DNA of 64,000 nt from Streptomyces celluloflavus. Its GTDB lineage: Bacteria > Actinomycetota > Actinomycetes > Streptomycetales > Streptomycetaceae. The DNA lies in the NCBI GenBank assembly GCA_000720995.1, contig JOEL01000005.1, forward strand, positions 167,299 to 231,298. The letters are read 5' to 3'. Of this stretch, positions 16,732 through 25,481 are shown piece after piece (the first letter of the stretch is position 1; the number at the start of each line of letters is the position of its first letter). A model generated the notes under the pieces. The model saw nothing but the letters and a program-made list of their open reading frames with translations, was not told the origin of the DNA and ran no database searches. Position numbers and translations under genes: made by a program.

Positions 16732-17588
16732 TCGCCCTCCTCGATGACGTAGCTGGACTTGCCGTCCAGGCCGACCGGCACGTCGCCGGTGATGGAGACG
16801 CGGTGCAGGACGCGCTGGTGGCTGTCGTAGTCGTCGACGCCGTAGTGCTGGGCGCTGCGGTTGTCGAAGATCAGGACGTCCCCGGGGCGCCAGGTCCAGC
16901 GGGCGGTGTTCTCCGGGCGGAGCACATACGCCTGGAGGACGTCGATGAGGGGCCGGGACTCGCGCAGCTCCATACCGACCAGGCGCTGGGCGAAGCCGCC
17001 CAGGAGAAGACTGGGCTCACCGGACTCGGGGTGGACGCGCACGACCGGGTGCGCGGTCTCGAACCGCTTGGCCAGGAACGCCTTGCGCACCTGCTCGCCG
17101 CGCTCGGTACCCAGGCGGGGCTGCTCGGCGTGGTTGGTGTGCACTGCCCACAACCTGTCGGCGATCTCCCGCAGTTCGGCCGGGAGATCCTTGTACCCGG
17201 CGGCGGCGTTGGCGACCAGCGTGTCCCCGCCGTACGGGGGCAGGGTGACACTGCGCAGAGTGGTGCCCAGGGACGGGGCCCGGGTGAAGCTGATGTCGAC
17301 GTGCCAGTGGTTGGCGCGCTGATCCGCGCCGTCGACCGGGATGACCTGCACCGCGCCGTCGACCGTGCGCATCATCGGGTGCTTCTGCGTCAGCGGCCCG
17401 AAGCGGCCGGCGAAGGCCAACTGGTCCGCGTCGTCGATGTCCTGGTCCCGGAAGAAGAGCACCTTGTGCTCCAGGAAAGCCTCGTGGATCTGGGACCACA
17501 CCGAGTCCGGCAACTCGCTGCTCAGGTCGGCGCCGAGCACCTCGGCACCGATCCTGCCGCCGGTCTTGCGTATATCGAAGTGGGACAC
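16728..17588 (-). CDS. TauD/TfdA-family Fe(II)/2-oxoglutarate dioxygenase
   Basis: A 286-residue dioxygenase with the full facial triad: His96 and Asp98 in NHWHVDISF and His248 in NRSAQHYG. Arg263 (HQRVLHRVS) fits the 2-oxoglutarate carboxylate contact. Typical length for TauD. It hydroxylates, desaturates or cleaves small carboxylates or sulfonates. The GTG at 17588 has AAAGGA 7 bases upstream and is the first gene of the minus-strand run, so the promoter in the 350-base divergent gap drives it. It is coupled to the aldolase and could make the aldehyde partner or oxidise the aldol product. Confidence 0.9.
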   Translation of the reverse strand: MSHFDIRKTGGRIGAEVLGADLSSELPDSVWSQIHEAFLEHKVLFFRDQDIDDADQLAFAGRFGPLTQKHPMMRTVDGAVQVIPVDGADQRANHWHVDISFTRAPSLGTTLRSVTLPPYGGDTLVANAAAGYKDLPAELREIADRLWAVHTNHAEQPRLGTERGEQVRKAFLAKRFETAHPVVRVHPESGEPSLLLGGFAQRLVGMELRESRPLIDVLQAYVLRPENTARWTWRPGDVLIFDNRSAQHYGVDDYDSHQRVLHRVSITGDVPVGLDGKSSYVIEEGE

Positions 17589-17937
17589 CGTGCATTCCTT
17601 TCCTGGCACGCCGGGCCCAAGGCATCCCGCGCCATTCGGCGTCAGGGATCCCTCGTTACGCCCGCGTTGGCGGAAATCCGGGATATGCGTGCACTGCCTC
17701 GCTGGAGCGCGGACCGGCAGGCCGCTGAGATGGAGGGAAGCCAAGCACGGGCGGTTCGGCCGTGGCAAGGAGATCCGGCCACGGCCGCGGCGACTTCAGG
17801 AACTTGCCACATCTGTCACAGCACTCCGCCAAGTCCCCGAAATCGCAAGCACCCTGGAGCCCGTTGTTGTCCGGGAATACCCCGGCGTGATTGGCTCCGC
17901 GAGTCTGTGCGGAGCACGCTAGGAAAGGGTTGAAGAA
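17589..17937. promoter_or_regulatory. Divergent promoter region between the two arms of cluster A
   Basis: A 349-base gap between the dioxygenase (minus) and the flavoprotein at 17938 (plus), so it must contain both promoters. It is more AT-rich around 17780-17900. A perfect 10-base palindrome AGGGATCCCT is at 17644-17653 within GGCGT/ACGCC flanks and could be an operator. No ARE-like sequence of the kind seen at 20643, 23573 and 25482 was found. No gene supported. Confidence 0.5.
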
Positions 17938-18489
17938 ATGGCCAGGATTGCCCTGATCTCCGGTAGCCTGCGCGCGGAGTCCTCGAACTCCGCGGTGGTC
18001 GCCACGATCCGGAAGATCATCGAGGGGCGGGCCGGCGGCCACGAGGCCACCGTCGTGCCGCTGCACGACTTCCCGCCGTTCGACCAGGACGTGGAGCGCG
18101 CGGGCCACCCCGCGCCCCTGGAGTCCGCCCGCGGCCAGGTGTCCGGTGCCGACGCCCTGATCGTCTGTTCCCCCGCCTACAACGGCTACCCCCCGGGCGT
18201 GCTGAAGAACGCGCTGGACTGGCTCTCCCGCCCCGGCGGCGAGAGCCCGCTGACCGACCTGCCGACGGCGGTCCTGAGCGCCTCCCCGGGCCAGGCCGGC
18301 GGCGCGAACGTACAGCCGCACGTGCGCCGGATACTCGCCAACTGCGGTGCCGCCGCCGTGGAGTGCGACGAGGTCGCCGTGGGCGACGCGATCAGCCTGC
18401 GCACCTCCGAGGGCCTCATCGAGGACCCCGCCACCGTGAGCAGGCTGGAGAAGCTGGTCGACGCGGTCCTCGCGGCGGCGGCGCGCTGA
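17938..18489 (+). CDS. NADPH-dependent FMN reductase family flavoprotein
   Basis: A 183-residue flavodoxin-like reductase. ISGSLRAESSNSAVV at the N-terminus binds FMN phosphate and SPAYNGYPPGVLKNALDW near residue 80 is the flavin-ring motif. It is a paralogue of 7565-8119 with the same overall layout. It starts the divergent plus-strand arm with a GAAAGG-type ribosome site just upstream (aggaaagggttgaagaa). It may supply FMNH2 to the acyl-CoA-dehydrogenase-fold protein or reduce a quinone or N-oxide intermediate itself. Confidence 0.87.
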   Translation: MARIALISGSLRAESSNSAVVATIRKIIEGRAGGHEATVVPLHDFPPFDQDVERAGHPAPLESARGQVSGADALIVCSPAYNGYPPGVLKNALDWLSRPGGESPLTDLPTAVLSASPGQAGGANVQPHVRRILANCGAAAVECDEVAVGDAISLRTSEGLIEDPATVSRLEKLVDAVLAAAAR

Positions 18490-18867
18490 CACCGTCCCGC
18501 CGAACCACCACCGCACGCCGCCGCGTCTCCTTCGGCGCCCTGTCCACCGACGCGGCCCCCGACGGCCCGCGCGGCCGCTGCCCGGCGGTCCGCCACACGT
18601 CCTGGCCGGCCGCGAAAACGGCCGCACCGGGCCTGTTCACCGCACTGCCGGTGCCGTCCCCGACAGCCACCCGGCTGCTGCCGGCCGGCGGTGCACCCCT
18701 CGGGCGCCCGCCCTTCGTCCGGCCGGAGCCGCACCTGCCCCGCCCCCCGCACCTGCCCACGGCGCGCGAGGGCGCCGGGCGGGAGCCCAGCACGGACGGC
18801 GGCCACGACCCGGGCGACGCGGACACACCACATGCCACGGCCATCCGTAGCAGGAGGAGTTGAAGCC
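18490..18867. other. Intergenic stretch, no gene seen
   Basis: 378 bases of very GC-rich sequence between the flavoprotein and the serine acetyltransferase. Overlapping frames are open on both strands but rich in Pro/Arg/Ala and without ribosome sites. The last 25 bases contain AGGAGG for the next gene. Confidence 0.5.
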
Positions 18868-19476
18868 ATGCACACCGTCCCCGGACTGCTGCGCACGATG
18901 CGCGAGGACCTCGACGTGGTCATCGAGCGCGACCCGTCCATCAGCACCCGCCGCGAGGGCGTCCTGCACCCCGCGCTGCCCGCCCTGTGGGCCCACCGCG
19001 TCGCCCACCGCCTGCACCGCCGCGGCCGCCGCATGAGCGCCCGGGTCATCGCCTACTTCGCCCGCCGCCACACCGGCGTGGAGATCCACCCCGGCGCGCG
19101 GATCGGTCGCCGCGTCTTCATCGACCACGGCTCGTCGGTCGTCATCGGCGAGACGGCGGTGGTCGGCGACGACGTCACCCTCTTCCACCAGGTCACGCTC
19201 GGTGCCGTCGGCTGGTGGAACGACAACCACCGCGCCCCGGGCGAGCGGCGGCACCCCGTCGTCGGCAACGGCGTCGTCCTGGGGGCCAACGCGACGGTGC
19301 TGGGGCCGGTGACCATCGGTGACGGCGCGCTGATCGGCTCGATGGCCACGGTGACCAAGGACATCCCGCCCGGCAGCCGGGTCTACGCACCCGCGTCCGT
19401 GGTCAAGAGCGTGGGCGGCTCCGCCGGGCCGGCCGGCGACCCCGTACGGCTCCTCGCCTCGACCGGCTCGTGGTGA
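18868..19476 (+). CDS. cysE: Serine O-acetyltransferase
   Basis: A 202-residue left-handed beta-helix acetyltransferase. An alpha-helical N-terminal part (residues 1-60) precedes hexapeptide repeats. The block GVEIHPGARIGRRVFIDHG followed by VVIGETAVVGDDVTLFHQ contains the catalytic His residues of CysE. It transfers acetyl from acetyl-CoA to L-serine to give O-acetylserine. It is short compared with many CysE proteins but typical for the actinobacterial type. AGGAGG lies 9 bases before the ATG. Followed after 128 bases by cysteine synthase: together they feed O-acetylserine to this gene's partner and possibly to the divergent PLP enzyme at 14838-15800. Confidence 0.9.
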   Translation: MHTVPGLLRTMREDLDVVIERDPSISTRREGVLHPALPALWAHRVAHRLHRRGRRMSARVIAYFARRHTGVEIHPGARIGRRVFIDHGSSVVIGETAVVGDDVTLFHQVTLGAVGWWNDNHRAPGERRHPVVGNGVVLGANATVLGPVTIGDGALIGSMATVTKDIPPGSRVYAPASVVKSVGGSAGPAGDPVRLLASTGSW

Positions 19477-19604
19477 TCCCCCCGCCCCGCTGAGCCGAGC
19501 CACCGCCCCCGCCCCGGCACCCCGGCCGGGCGCACCGCCTCGCCCCGCCGTCCTCCCCGCCTCTTCCGTCGCGCAGTACGCGTACAACTGACAGGAGTTC
19601 ACTC

Positions 19605-20555
19605 ATGGTTGCTCGTACCGCCGAGTGCCGGATCGCGGACGGTCTGGAGGACTTGATCGGCAACACCCCCCTGGTGCGGCTGCATCTGGAGGGCGCCCAC
19701 CCGGACGTGGAGGTGCTGGCCAAGCTGGAGTCGGTCAACCCCTTCTCCAGCAGCAAGGACCGCTCGGCCCTGCACATGATGCGGGGCGCGGAGGCGCGCG
19801 GCGAACTCGTCCCCGGCGGCACGGTCGTGGAGTCCACCTCCGGCAACACCGGCGTCGCGCTGGCCGCCCTCGCCGCCGCCCGCGGCTACCGCTGCGTCAT
19901 CGTCCTGCCCGACAACGCCATGCCCGAACGGATCGGGCTGCTGCGCGCGCTGGGCACCGAGGTCGTCCAGACCCCCAGCGAGGACGGCTTCCAGGGCGCC
20001 ATCGACAAGGCCGAGGAGATCAACGCCCGCACGGCCGGCTCGTGGTACGCCCGCCAGCACGAGAACGACGACAACGTGCTGGCCCACTACGAGACGACGG
20101 GCCCGGAGATCTGGGCCGACACCGCCGGGACCGTGGACGTCCTGGTCGCCGGCGTCGGCACCGGCGGCACCCTCACCGGCACCGCCCGCTACCTCAAGGA
20201 GCGCAACCCCGCCCTGGAGGCGGTGGCCGTCGAGCCGGAGTCCTCGCCCGTTCTCTCCCGCGGCTACGGCGGACTGCACCGCATCCCCGGCCTGAACGGC
20301 GGCTTCGTCGCCGCCACCACCGACCGCACGCTCATCGACCACGTCTTCACCTGCAGCGACGAGGACGCCGTCCGGGCCGCCAAGTCCCTGGCCGCCCGGC
20401 AGGGCCTGTTCGTCGGGGTCTCCTCGGGCGCAGCGGTCCACGGCGCCGCCCGGCTGGCCCGCCTGCCCCAGTACGCGGGGCGGACGATCGTGACCGTCCT
20501 GCCCGACACCGGCGAGCGCTACGTCAGCCTCTGGAACGAGGGGGCCGCCCCGTGA
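19605..20555 (+). CDS. Cysteine synthase (O-acetylserine sulfhydrylase)-like PLP enzyme
   Basis: A 316-residue fold-type II PLP enzyme with Lys51 (PFSSSKDRSALHMM), the canonical substrate loop STSGNTGVAL and the phosphate loop AGVGTGGTLTG. It is closer to standard CysK or CysM than the paralogue at 14838-15800, although the residues before the Lys (PFSSSK rather than PGGSVK) are unusual. It would make L-cysteine or a related beta-substituted alanine from O-acetylserine. ATG is 8 bases after AGGAG. It closes the plus-strand arm. Both copies share the C-terminal block TIVTV.PDTGERY, arguing for duplication and specialisation. Confidence 0.88.
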   Translation: MVARTAECRIADGLEDLIGNTPLVRLHLEGAHPDVEVLAKLESVNPFSSSKDRSALHMMRGAEARGELVPGGTVVESTSGNTGVALAALAAARGYRCVIVLPDNAMPERIGLLRALGTEVVQTPSEDGFQGAIDKAEEINARTAGSWYARQHENDDNVLAHYETTGPEIWADTAGTVDVLVAGVGTGGTLTGTARYLKERNPALEAVAVEPESSPVLSRGYGGLHRIPGLNGGFVAATTDRTLIDHVFTCSDEDAVRAAKSLAARQGLFVGVSSGAAVHGAARLARLPQYAGRTIVTVLPDTGERYVSLWNEGAAP

Positions 20556-20642
20556 CCGCGCCGCTCCCGCACCGCGGCGCCTTCCACGCCAACGCCTGTT
20601 CGGCCGCCCCGCGAACGCGGGTACCGGCGAAGGCCGTTCCGG

Positions 20643-20670
20643 ACATAACATAGAGGTCATTCTTTTTGTA
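20643..20670. promoter_or_regulatory. ARE-like autoregulator element upstream of the receptor gene
   Basis: The 28-base sequence contains ATAACATAGAGG then TCATTCTTTTTGTA. It shares ATAACATAGAGG and TTCTTTTTGT with the site at 23573-23600 and is partly similar to 25482-25510. This spacing and the TTTTTGT half-site match ARE operators bound by gamma-butyrolactone receptor proteins. It sits 26 bases before the receptor start, implying autoregulation. Confidence 0.7.
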
Positions 20671-20695
20671 CTATTCAGAGATCGAGGACCAGCAC

Positions 20696-21319
20696 GTGGC
20701 ACGCCAAAGGCAGGAACGGGCAGTCCGGACACGCGATGCACTCATCCAGGCAGCCGCCGAGACTTTCGACGAGAACGGCTTCTCCGGGGCGGGTATCAAC
20801 AGGATCCTCGAACGCGCCGGAGTCACACCGGGGGCCATGTACTTCCACTTCAAATCGAAGGAGGACCTGGCCAGAGCGGTCATCGTGGAGCAGGCGGCCG
20901 CGCTGCGTCTGCCCGAACAGCCCAGCGGCATCCAGCAGTTGGTGAACCTGACCCTCTACCTCGCCGGAGAAATGCAGCGCAATGTGCGCTTCCGGGCCGG
21001 TGTGCGGCTGGCGGTCGATCAAACCGAAGGCGGGGTACAGGACTTCACGGTGTACGAATGGTGGGGCGAGAAATTCCGGCAGGAGCTCCTCGCCGCCCGC
21101 GCCCGGGACGAACTCCTGGAGGACGTCGACGAGGCGGAGTGCGCACGGGTCCTGGTGGCCGCCTACACCGGGACCCAGCTGATGTCCCAGCTCTCCACCG
21201 GCCGGGCGGATCTTCCCCAGCAGATCGTCGCGATGTGGCGCTACCTGCTGCCCGGCATCGCCCGCCCGCGGACGGTCTCCCGGGTGACGGTCGATGCCGC
21301 CCTCAGCGTGGCCGCATGA
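20696..21319 (+). CDS. Gamma-butyrolactone receptor, TetR family
   Basis: A 207-residue TetR regulator with an N-terminal helix-turn-helix typical of ArpA/ScbR receptors: RQERAVRTRDALIQAAAE, ENGFSGAGINRILERAGVT, then GAMYFHFKSKEDLARAVI. The C-terminal ligand-binding part has the conserved Trp in YEWWGEKFRQ. GTG at 20696 is selected because GAGGA lies 9 bases upstream; the frame opens earlier at 20666 inside the operator. It should repress by binding ARE sites until the butyrolactone arrives. The stop overlaps the next gene's start (ATGA). Confidence 0.9.
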   Translation: MARQRQERAVRTRDALIQAAAETFDENGFSGAGINRILERAGVTPGAMYFHFKSKEDLARAVIVEQAAALRLPEQPSGIQQLVNLTLYLAGEMQRNVRFRAGVRLAVDQTEGGVQDFTVYEWWGEKFRQELLAARARDELLEDVDEAECARVLVAAYTGTQLMSQLSTGRADLPQQIVAMWRYLLPGIARPRTVSRVTVDAALSVAA

Positions 21320-22278
21320 CCACGTGGCAGGTGGCGCTCACCGGCGCCACCGGCTTCATCGGGTCGGCGGTCCTGAAGACACTGCTCGAAACACCCCGGG
21401 CGGGCAGGGACATCACCGTGCGGGCACTGGCCCGCACACCACCCACGGGCCCAGCCGTACCGGGCCTGGAATGGATCCTCGGCGACCTGACCGCCGCGGA
21501 GTCCTTACCCGCGCTGGTCGCCGGGTCGGACGTACTGATCCACCTGGCGTCGTACATCGGCGGCGACGAGGACCGCTGCACGCAGGTCAACGTCCACGGC
21601 TGCGCGGCACTCATGGCCGAGGCGAGGCGCGCCGGGGTGCAACGGATCATCCATCTGTCCACGGCGGCGGTATACGGGATGGGGCCCCACCGGGGGATCG
21701 CGGTGAACGAGGTGGCGCCCGCACCGGTTTCGCCTTCCAGCAGGACCCGGTGGGAAGGCGAAGGAAAGGCTCTGGCCGCCGGTGGGACCGTCCTGCGGCC
21801 CGGCCTGGTTCTGGGGAGAGGCGACCGGTGGGTGGTGCCCGCCTACGCGGAATTGCTGGAGAGGGTTCCGGCGCGCTGGGACGACGGGCGCGGCCTCCTG
21901 TCGCTCGTGGACGTCGGTGACCTGGCGCGGCTGATCACGGCCCTCGCGTATCTGACGGAGCCGCCCCGCGGGATTTTCCATGCCGGCCATCCGGTTCCGG
22001 TCAGCAACGGCGAGCTGCTGGCGGCGCTGGCCGCACACAAGGTGCTGCCGTCGCCCGGCAGGGAGAACTGGTCCTGGCAGACCTGCCTCGAACAACTGCG
22101 GAAACACCCGGGCAAGATGAGCGAGCGCCAGTTCTCGCTGCTCGCACGCGATCACTGGTACCGCAGCGATTCGATCTGGGAGGCGGCCGGCTGCCCCGCG
22201 GGCCCCGGCGCGCTCTCCCGGCTCGGGGAAGCCGCCGAATGGTACCGGGCCCACCTCGCCACGCCACCCGCCCGCTGA
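21316..22278 (+). CDS. NAD-dependent epimerase/dehydratase family protein
   Basis: A 320-residue extended short-chain dehydrogenase. ALTGATGFIGSAVLK binds NAD(P) at the N-terminus; HLSTAAVYGMG near residue 120 contains the Ser-Tyr region. It is translationally coupled to the receptor gene. Homologues beside AfsA-type synthases tailor the butyrolactone or butenolide signal (reduction or dehydration steps), so I assign it to autoregulator biosynthesis by context. The next plus-strand signal is the hairpin at 22329-22366. Confidence 0.8.
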   Translation: MTTWQVALTGATGFIGSAVLKTLLETPRAGRDITVRALARTPPTGPAVPGLEWILGDLTAAESLPALVAGSDVLIHLASYIGGDEDRCTQVNVHGCAALMAEARRAGVQRIIHLSTAAVYGMGPHRGIAVNEVAPAPVSPSSRTRWEGEGKALAAGGTVLRPGLVLGRGDRWVVPAYAELLERVPARWDDGRGLLSLVDVGDLARLITALAYLTEPPRGIFHAGHPVPVSNGELLAALAAHKVLPSPGRENWSWQTCLEQLRKHPGKMSERQFSLLARDHWYRSDSIWEAAGCPAGPGALSRLGEAAEWYRAHLATPPAR

Positions 22279-22328
22279 GGCCGCACGGCAGGCCGTCCGG
22301 GACGCACCCGGCGACGCGAGCGACTCAC

Positions 22329-22366
22329 GTCAGGGCTCCGGTGCGCACCCGCACCGGAGCCCTGAC
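22329..22366. terminator. Perfect hairpin terminator
   Basis: 17-base perfect complementary arms with a 4-base loop (CAGGGCTCCGGTGCG pairs with CGCACCGGAGCCCTG, extended by GT/AC). It separates the plus-strand epimerase from the convergent AfsA gene and likely ends both transcripts. Confidence 0.85.
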
Positions 22367-22553
22367 CGTTGCCGTTCCGCCGTCGTGGCACCGGAAGACG
22401 ACGGGAAGTCCGCCACAAGCGCCGCACCGCCGATCACGCACGAGCGGACGGGCGGCGGGACACGGACAGCAGGCATGCCTGATCCCTGCCGCCAACGGGG
22501 TGAGCCCCGCCGCCCCGACGGCCGCTCAGCCATCGCGGGCGCCCGCCGGCCCC

Positions 22554-23495
22554 TCAGGTCCGCACGGAGTGCTCGGCCGTGATCAGGGCCGAGAAGACCT
22601 CTCGGCCGAACTGACGGGCGACCACCTGCACCGCGAGACGCCCCATCAGCTCGTTGCCGAGGGCGGATGTCTCGATCCAGCACGGGGCGTCGAGTTCCGC
22701 ATAGTGCGAGAAGGCGCAGTCCATTCCCGTGAGCACCACATCGTGCGGATGGGCGACCGCGTGCGTCGCCTGGCGTGCGGCCTCCAGCAGGAGCATGCCC
22801 GGCGCGTGATCGACCGGATGGTCGAAGAGGACCGGGTGGGCCAGGTCGACGCGGAGTTGGGACACCTGCGCCGTGTTCGTCGGAGAGAGGACGACATCCC
22901 GGAACCGGCTGCGCTGCACTTGTTTCGGGGATATCGGCGGGGCCAGCGGAATGGTCCGCGACATCGCGGCCTCAAGATCGGCGTACTCCCCGCGAAGGCG
23001 CTGATAGATGGCCGGAGGCTGGTTGGTGAACCGCGCATGGGCCACCCCCATGCAGGCGCCGTCGCGCATCAGGCGCACCTGCATCGTCATGGCGGCGAGC
23101 CTGCTGCCGCGGCGCCGTACATCGGAGCAGGAGACGTCCAGCTCGATGGTGGCCGGCCCTTCGTCGGCGGACAGCGCGTCGGGGTGGAGGGCGCAGGCGA
23201 AGTGATCCCAGATCTGCCGGTGCCCCTGCGGCACGCCGTAGGCGCCGTGGCACAGTAACGGGATCGCCTGGCGCACCGATTCGGCAGCGAGCAGGGGGTC
23301 GCGGGCCCCCGCCACCGGTACGTAGAAACTGTGCTGCTCCGGCCATGAGGCCGTGACGACGAAGTGATCCTCGGCTTCTTGACGCCAGCCGGTGAGCAGG
23401 ACCTCGTCGGGCGCCGTCTTGTGCACCAGTTCCCGGGGCACCCGGCTGAACAGAGCGGTGCCGGACGCAGCGTCACGGCGTGCGGAATCGGACAT
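22554..23495 (-). CDS. AfsA-family gamma-butyrolactone biosynthesis protein
   Basis: A 313-residue A-factor synthase type protein with two hotdog-like halves. Characteristic blocks are RELVHKTAPDEVLLTGW at the N-terminus, AESVRQAIPLLCHGAYGVP near residue 75, and DHAPGMLLLEAARQA near 230. AfsA condenses a beta-ketoacyl chain with dihydroxyacetone phosphate to start butyrolactone, butenolide or related furan signals. The ATG at 23495 has a GGAAGCAAGGG site upstream and the gene is preceded by the ARE-like site 23573-23600. It converges with the receptor/epimerase operon. Length and motifs indicate an intact enzyme. Confidence 0.92.
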   Translation of the reverse strand: MSDSARRDAASGTALFSRVPRELVHKTAPDEVLLTGWRQEAEDHFVVTASWPEQHSFYVPVAGARDPLLAAESVRQAIPLLCHGAYGVPQGHRQIWDHFACALHPDALSADEGPATIELDVSCSDVRRRGSRLAAMTMQVRLMRDGACMGVAHARFTNQPPAIYQRLRGEYADLEAAMSRTIPLAPPISPKQVQRSRFRDVVLSPTNTAQVSQLRVDLAHPVLFDHPVDHAPGMLLLEAARQATHAVAHPHDVVLTGMDCAFSHYAELDAPCWIETSALGNELMGRLAVQVVARQFGREVFSALITAEHSVRT

Positions 23496-23572
23496 GCCCT
23501 TGCTTCCCCCTTAGGCAAATCACTCGCGGCGCGCCCTCGGCCCCCGTGGGCGAGTGACCTGACCGCCGCGCC

Positions 23573-23600
23573 AATAACATAGAGGGTGTTCTTTTTGTTT
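23573..23600. promoter_or_regulatory. ARE-like element upstream of the AfsA gene
   Basis: Contains ATAACATAGAGG followed by GTGTTCTTTTTGTTT, nearly identical in spacing to the site at 20643-20670. It lies 78 bases before the AfsA start, so the receptor should control signal synthesis. Confidence 0.72.
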
Positions 23601-24193
23601 GTCGAGAAGGTGGCAGCACCGCCTCTGGCGGAGCCGAAGTGCGAACGTGTGGCGCGCAGTTGGGCGGAACGGCACCTCGCGGGCATTCATGCTGCTGGGC
23701 GGGGTGTTCAGGGACCTTCGGCGGACCTGGGCCCCTCCCGGCTCGCACGAAACACCGGATGACAGGGGAACGCAGCCGTCCGCGATCCGAGGCGGACACC
23801 GGTCCGCGAAGAGCCGATCCGCCCCGGAGTCGCCCGTTCCGGCGGCTTCCGTCCCGAACCCGTCCGGCGATCAGCGGGACATGGGCCGTCGACCCCGTCG
23901 GCCCGACGCCCCTTCGAGGCCGGCCGCGATGGCGAGGAGCCGCGGCGCGCGACCTGCTGCGGGCCGATGGTCACCGCCAACGGCCCCCATCCCGAGCCGG
24001 GTTGACCACGTGGTGACCCCGGGCAGGTGTGCGGCCCGGACCTGCCGACGGCAACGCCGGGCCCGATCCGGCCCACCGCGTACGCCTCCGCACCGAGGCC
24101 GCCACCAAGTGAGCGTCGGCCGCGTGGCCGGGTGGGAGCGGGCCGGGGAGACCGCCACCGGGTGACGCCTCGGCGCCCTCATGGCTGGGGAGT
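23601..24193. other. Gene-poor stretch between AfsA promoter and IS701-like gene
   Basis: About 590 bases without a supportable gene. Frames open on both strands are Arg/Pro/Ala-rich and lack ribosome sites. The boundaries give no inverted repeat that would mark an insertion-sequence end. Confidence 0.5.
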
Positions 24194-25420
24194 TCAGGCG
24201 GAGCGCAGGCCGGACGCCTGGGCGTGCGGGGGCAGAAGCGTCGAACCGGCGAGGCGGTGGTAGGCGTACGCGGCGGAGAGCAGTGTCATGTGGTGGTGCC
24301 AGCCGGGGAAGGACCGGCCCTCGAAGTCGAGGAGACCGAAATGGGTCCCGAGATCGTGCAGGGTGGTTGCCGTCACGGTGGGCAGGCCGGTGAGGGGGAG
24401 CAGTTCGTCCATACGCCGGTTCGTCATGTTGGTGACCCACATACGGGAGAGCTGCGCCCCGGCGGGCCGCAGTTCGGTGAACAGCCGGTAGATGTGCTGG
24501 CGGCTCCCCGTGCACGGACCGGCCTGCGGCAGCCGGGCCAGGCCGCTCAGAATCCTGACGGGCCGGGTCGCTCCGTCGTGGGTGCTCACGGTGGCGGTGT
24601 GCGGGTGGCGGCCGCTGCCGCTGAGGCTGAGCAGCTGACGGGCGCCGAGCGGGGCGGCCGGCCCCGGTCCGCCGGGCTGCCGGCCTGCGGAGCGGGCGCA
24701 GGACAGGACGGGGAGGGAGTTGGGGACGGTGAGGAGGAAGTCCCGCCCGCGCTGGCTCAGCCCGAGCATCAGCGCCGCCGTATCCGTGCATTCACTCATA
24801 TCCGCCACCAGCGGCGGCAGAGTCGTACGGGTGCGCGAAGCCAGTGAATCGGCCAGATCCAGGATGTGCGACCACACCTGACGGTCGTGGGCGGCGGCGT
24901 CCGGGATCCGGGCGCGCAGGCGCCGTTGCGGATCCTGGCGCCACTGGTCGGGAAGCAGGAGACGCCAGTCGACCGGAAGCTCCATTCCGCCGGTCGACAG
25001 GAACGCCCCGACGCCCACCTGGCAGTTGAGGGTGCGCCCGGATTCCTGCACGAATCTGCGGTGCACGCCGACGGAGTGCTCGCCGCGCTTGGGCAGGAGC
25101 GCCAGACCGATCGTCCATGCCTGGCCCTGCGCGCGTTGTTCGACCCACCGCAGGAGTTCCTGCCGGGCGGGTTTCCAGTTCCAGGGGCTGGCGTTGATGA
25201 ACTGGTGCAGCGACTGTGAGGCCGTGGGCGAGGTGGAGATGGTGGCGGCCAGGCGGCGCACCGACTTCTTGCCCGGTGTGCTCAACAGTCCCTGCATGTA
25301 GGCGAGGGCCCAGCGGCGCTGGTCGGCCCGCGGCAGGTGCCCGAAGAGTTCCTCGACGAATGTGGCGGCAGGTACCTGGCCGTGAGGCGCCGGCAGTTGA
25401 CCCGAAGCATGCGCAGCCAT
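24194..25420 (-). CDS. IS701-family transposase-like protein, probably domesticated
   Basis: A 408-residue protein that aligns by eye with IS701-type DDE transposases: RRWALAYMQGLLSTPGKKS near residue 40, SVGVHRRFVQESGRTLNCQ near 125, ELPVDWRLLLPDQW near 155, and GWHHHMTLLSAAYAYHRL at the end. The first catalytic block, usually DDTGF.KKG, reads GLALLPKRG, so the leading Asp is missing, and the C-terminal acidic residue before LDFEGRS is not evident; VADMSECTD keeps an Asp. No terminal inverted repeats or target duplications are visible. An ARE-like site lies 62 bases upstream. It therefore looks like a regulated, non-transposing protein, perhaps DNA-binding. ATG 25420 follows GGGAGGGA. Confidence 0.8.
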   Translation of the reverse strand: MAAHASGQLPAPHGQVPAATFVEELFGHLPRADQRRWALAYMQGLLSTPGKKSVRRLAATISTSPTASQSLHQFINASPWNWKPARQELLRWVEQRAQGQAWTIGLALLPKRGEHSVGVHRRFVQESGRTLNCQVGVGAFLSTGGMELPVDWRLLLPDQWRQDPQRRLRARIPDAAAHDRQVWSHILDLADSLASRTRTTLPPLVADMSECTDTAALMLGLSQRGRDFLLTVPNSLPVLSCARSAGRQPGGPGPAAPLGARQLLSLSGSGRHPHTATVSTHDGATRPVRILSGLARLPQAGPCTGSRQHIYRLFTELRPAGAQLSRMWVTNMTNRRMDELLPLTGLPTVTATTLHDLGTHFGLLDFEGRSFPGWHHHMTLLSAAYAYHRLAGSTLLPPHAQASGLRSA

Positions 25421-25481
25421 CGTGTGCGTTCCCTCCCCCTGGTGCCGGTCGGCGGTACGACCGGCCCGTCCAAGACTCCAG

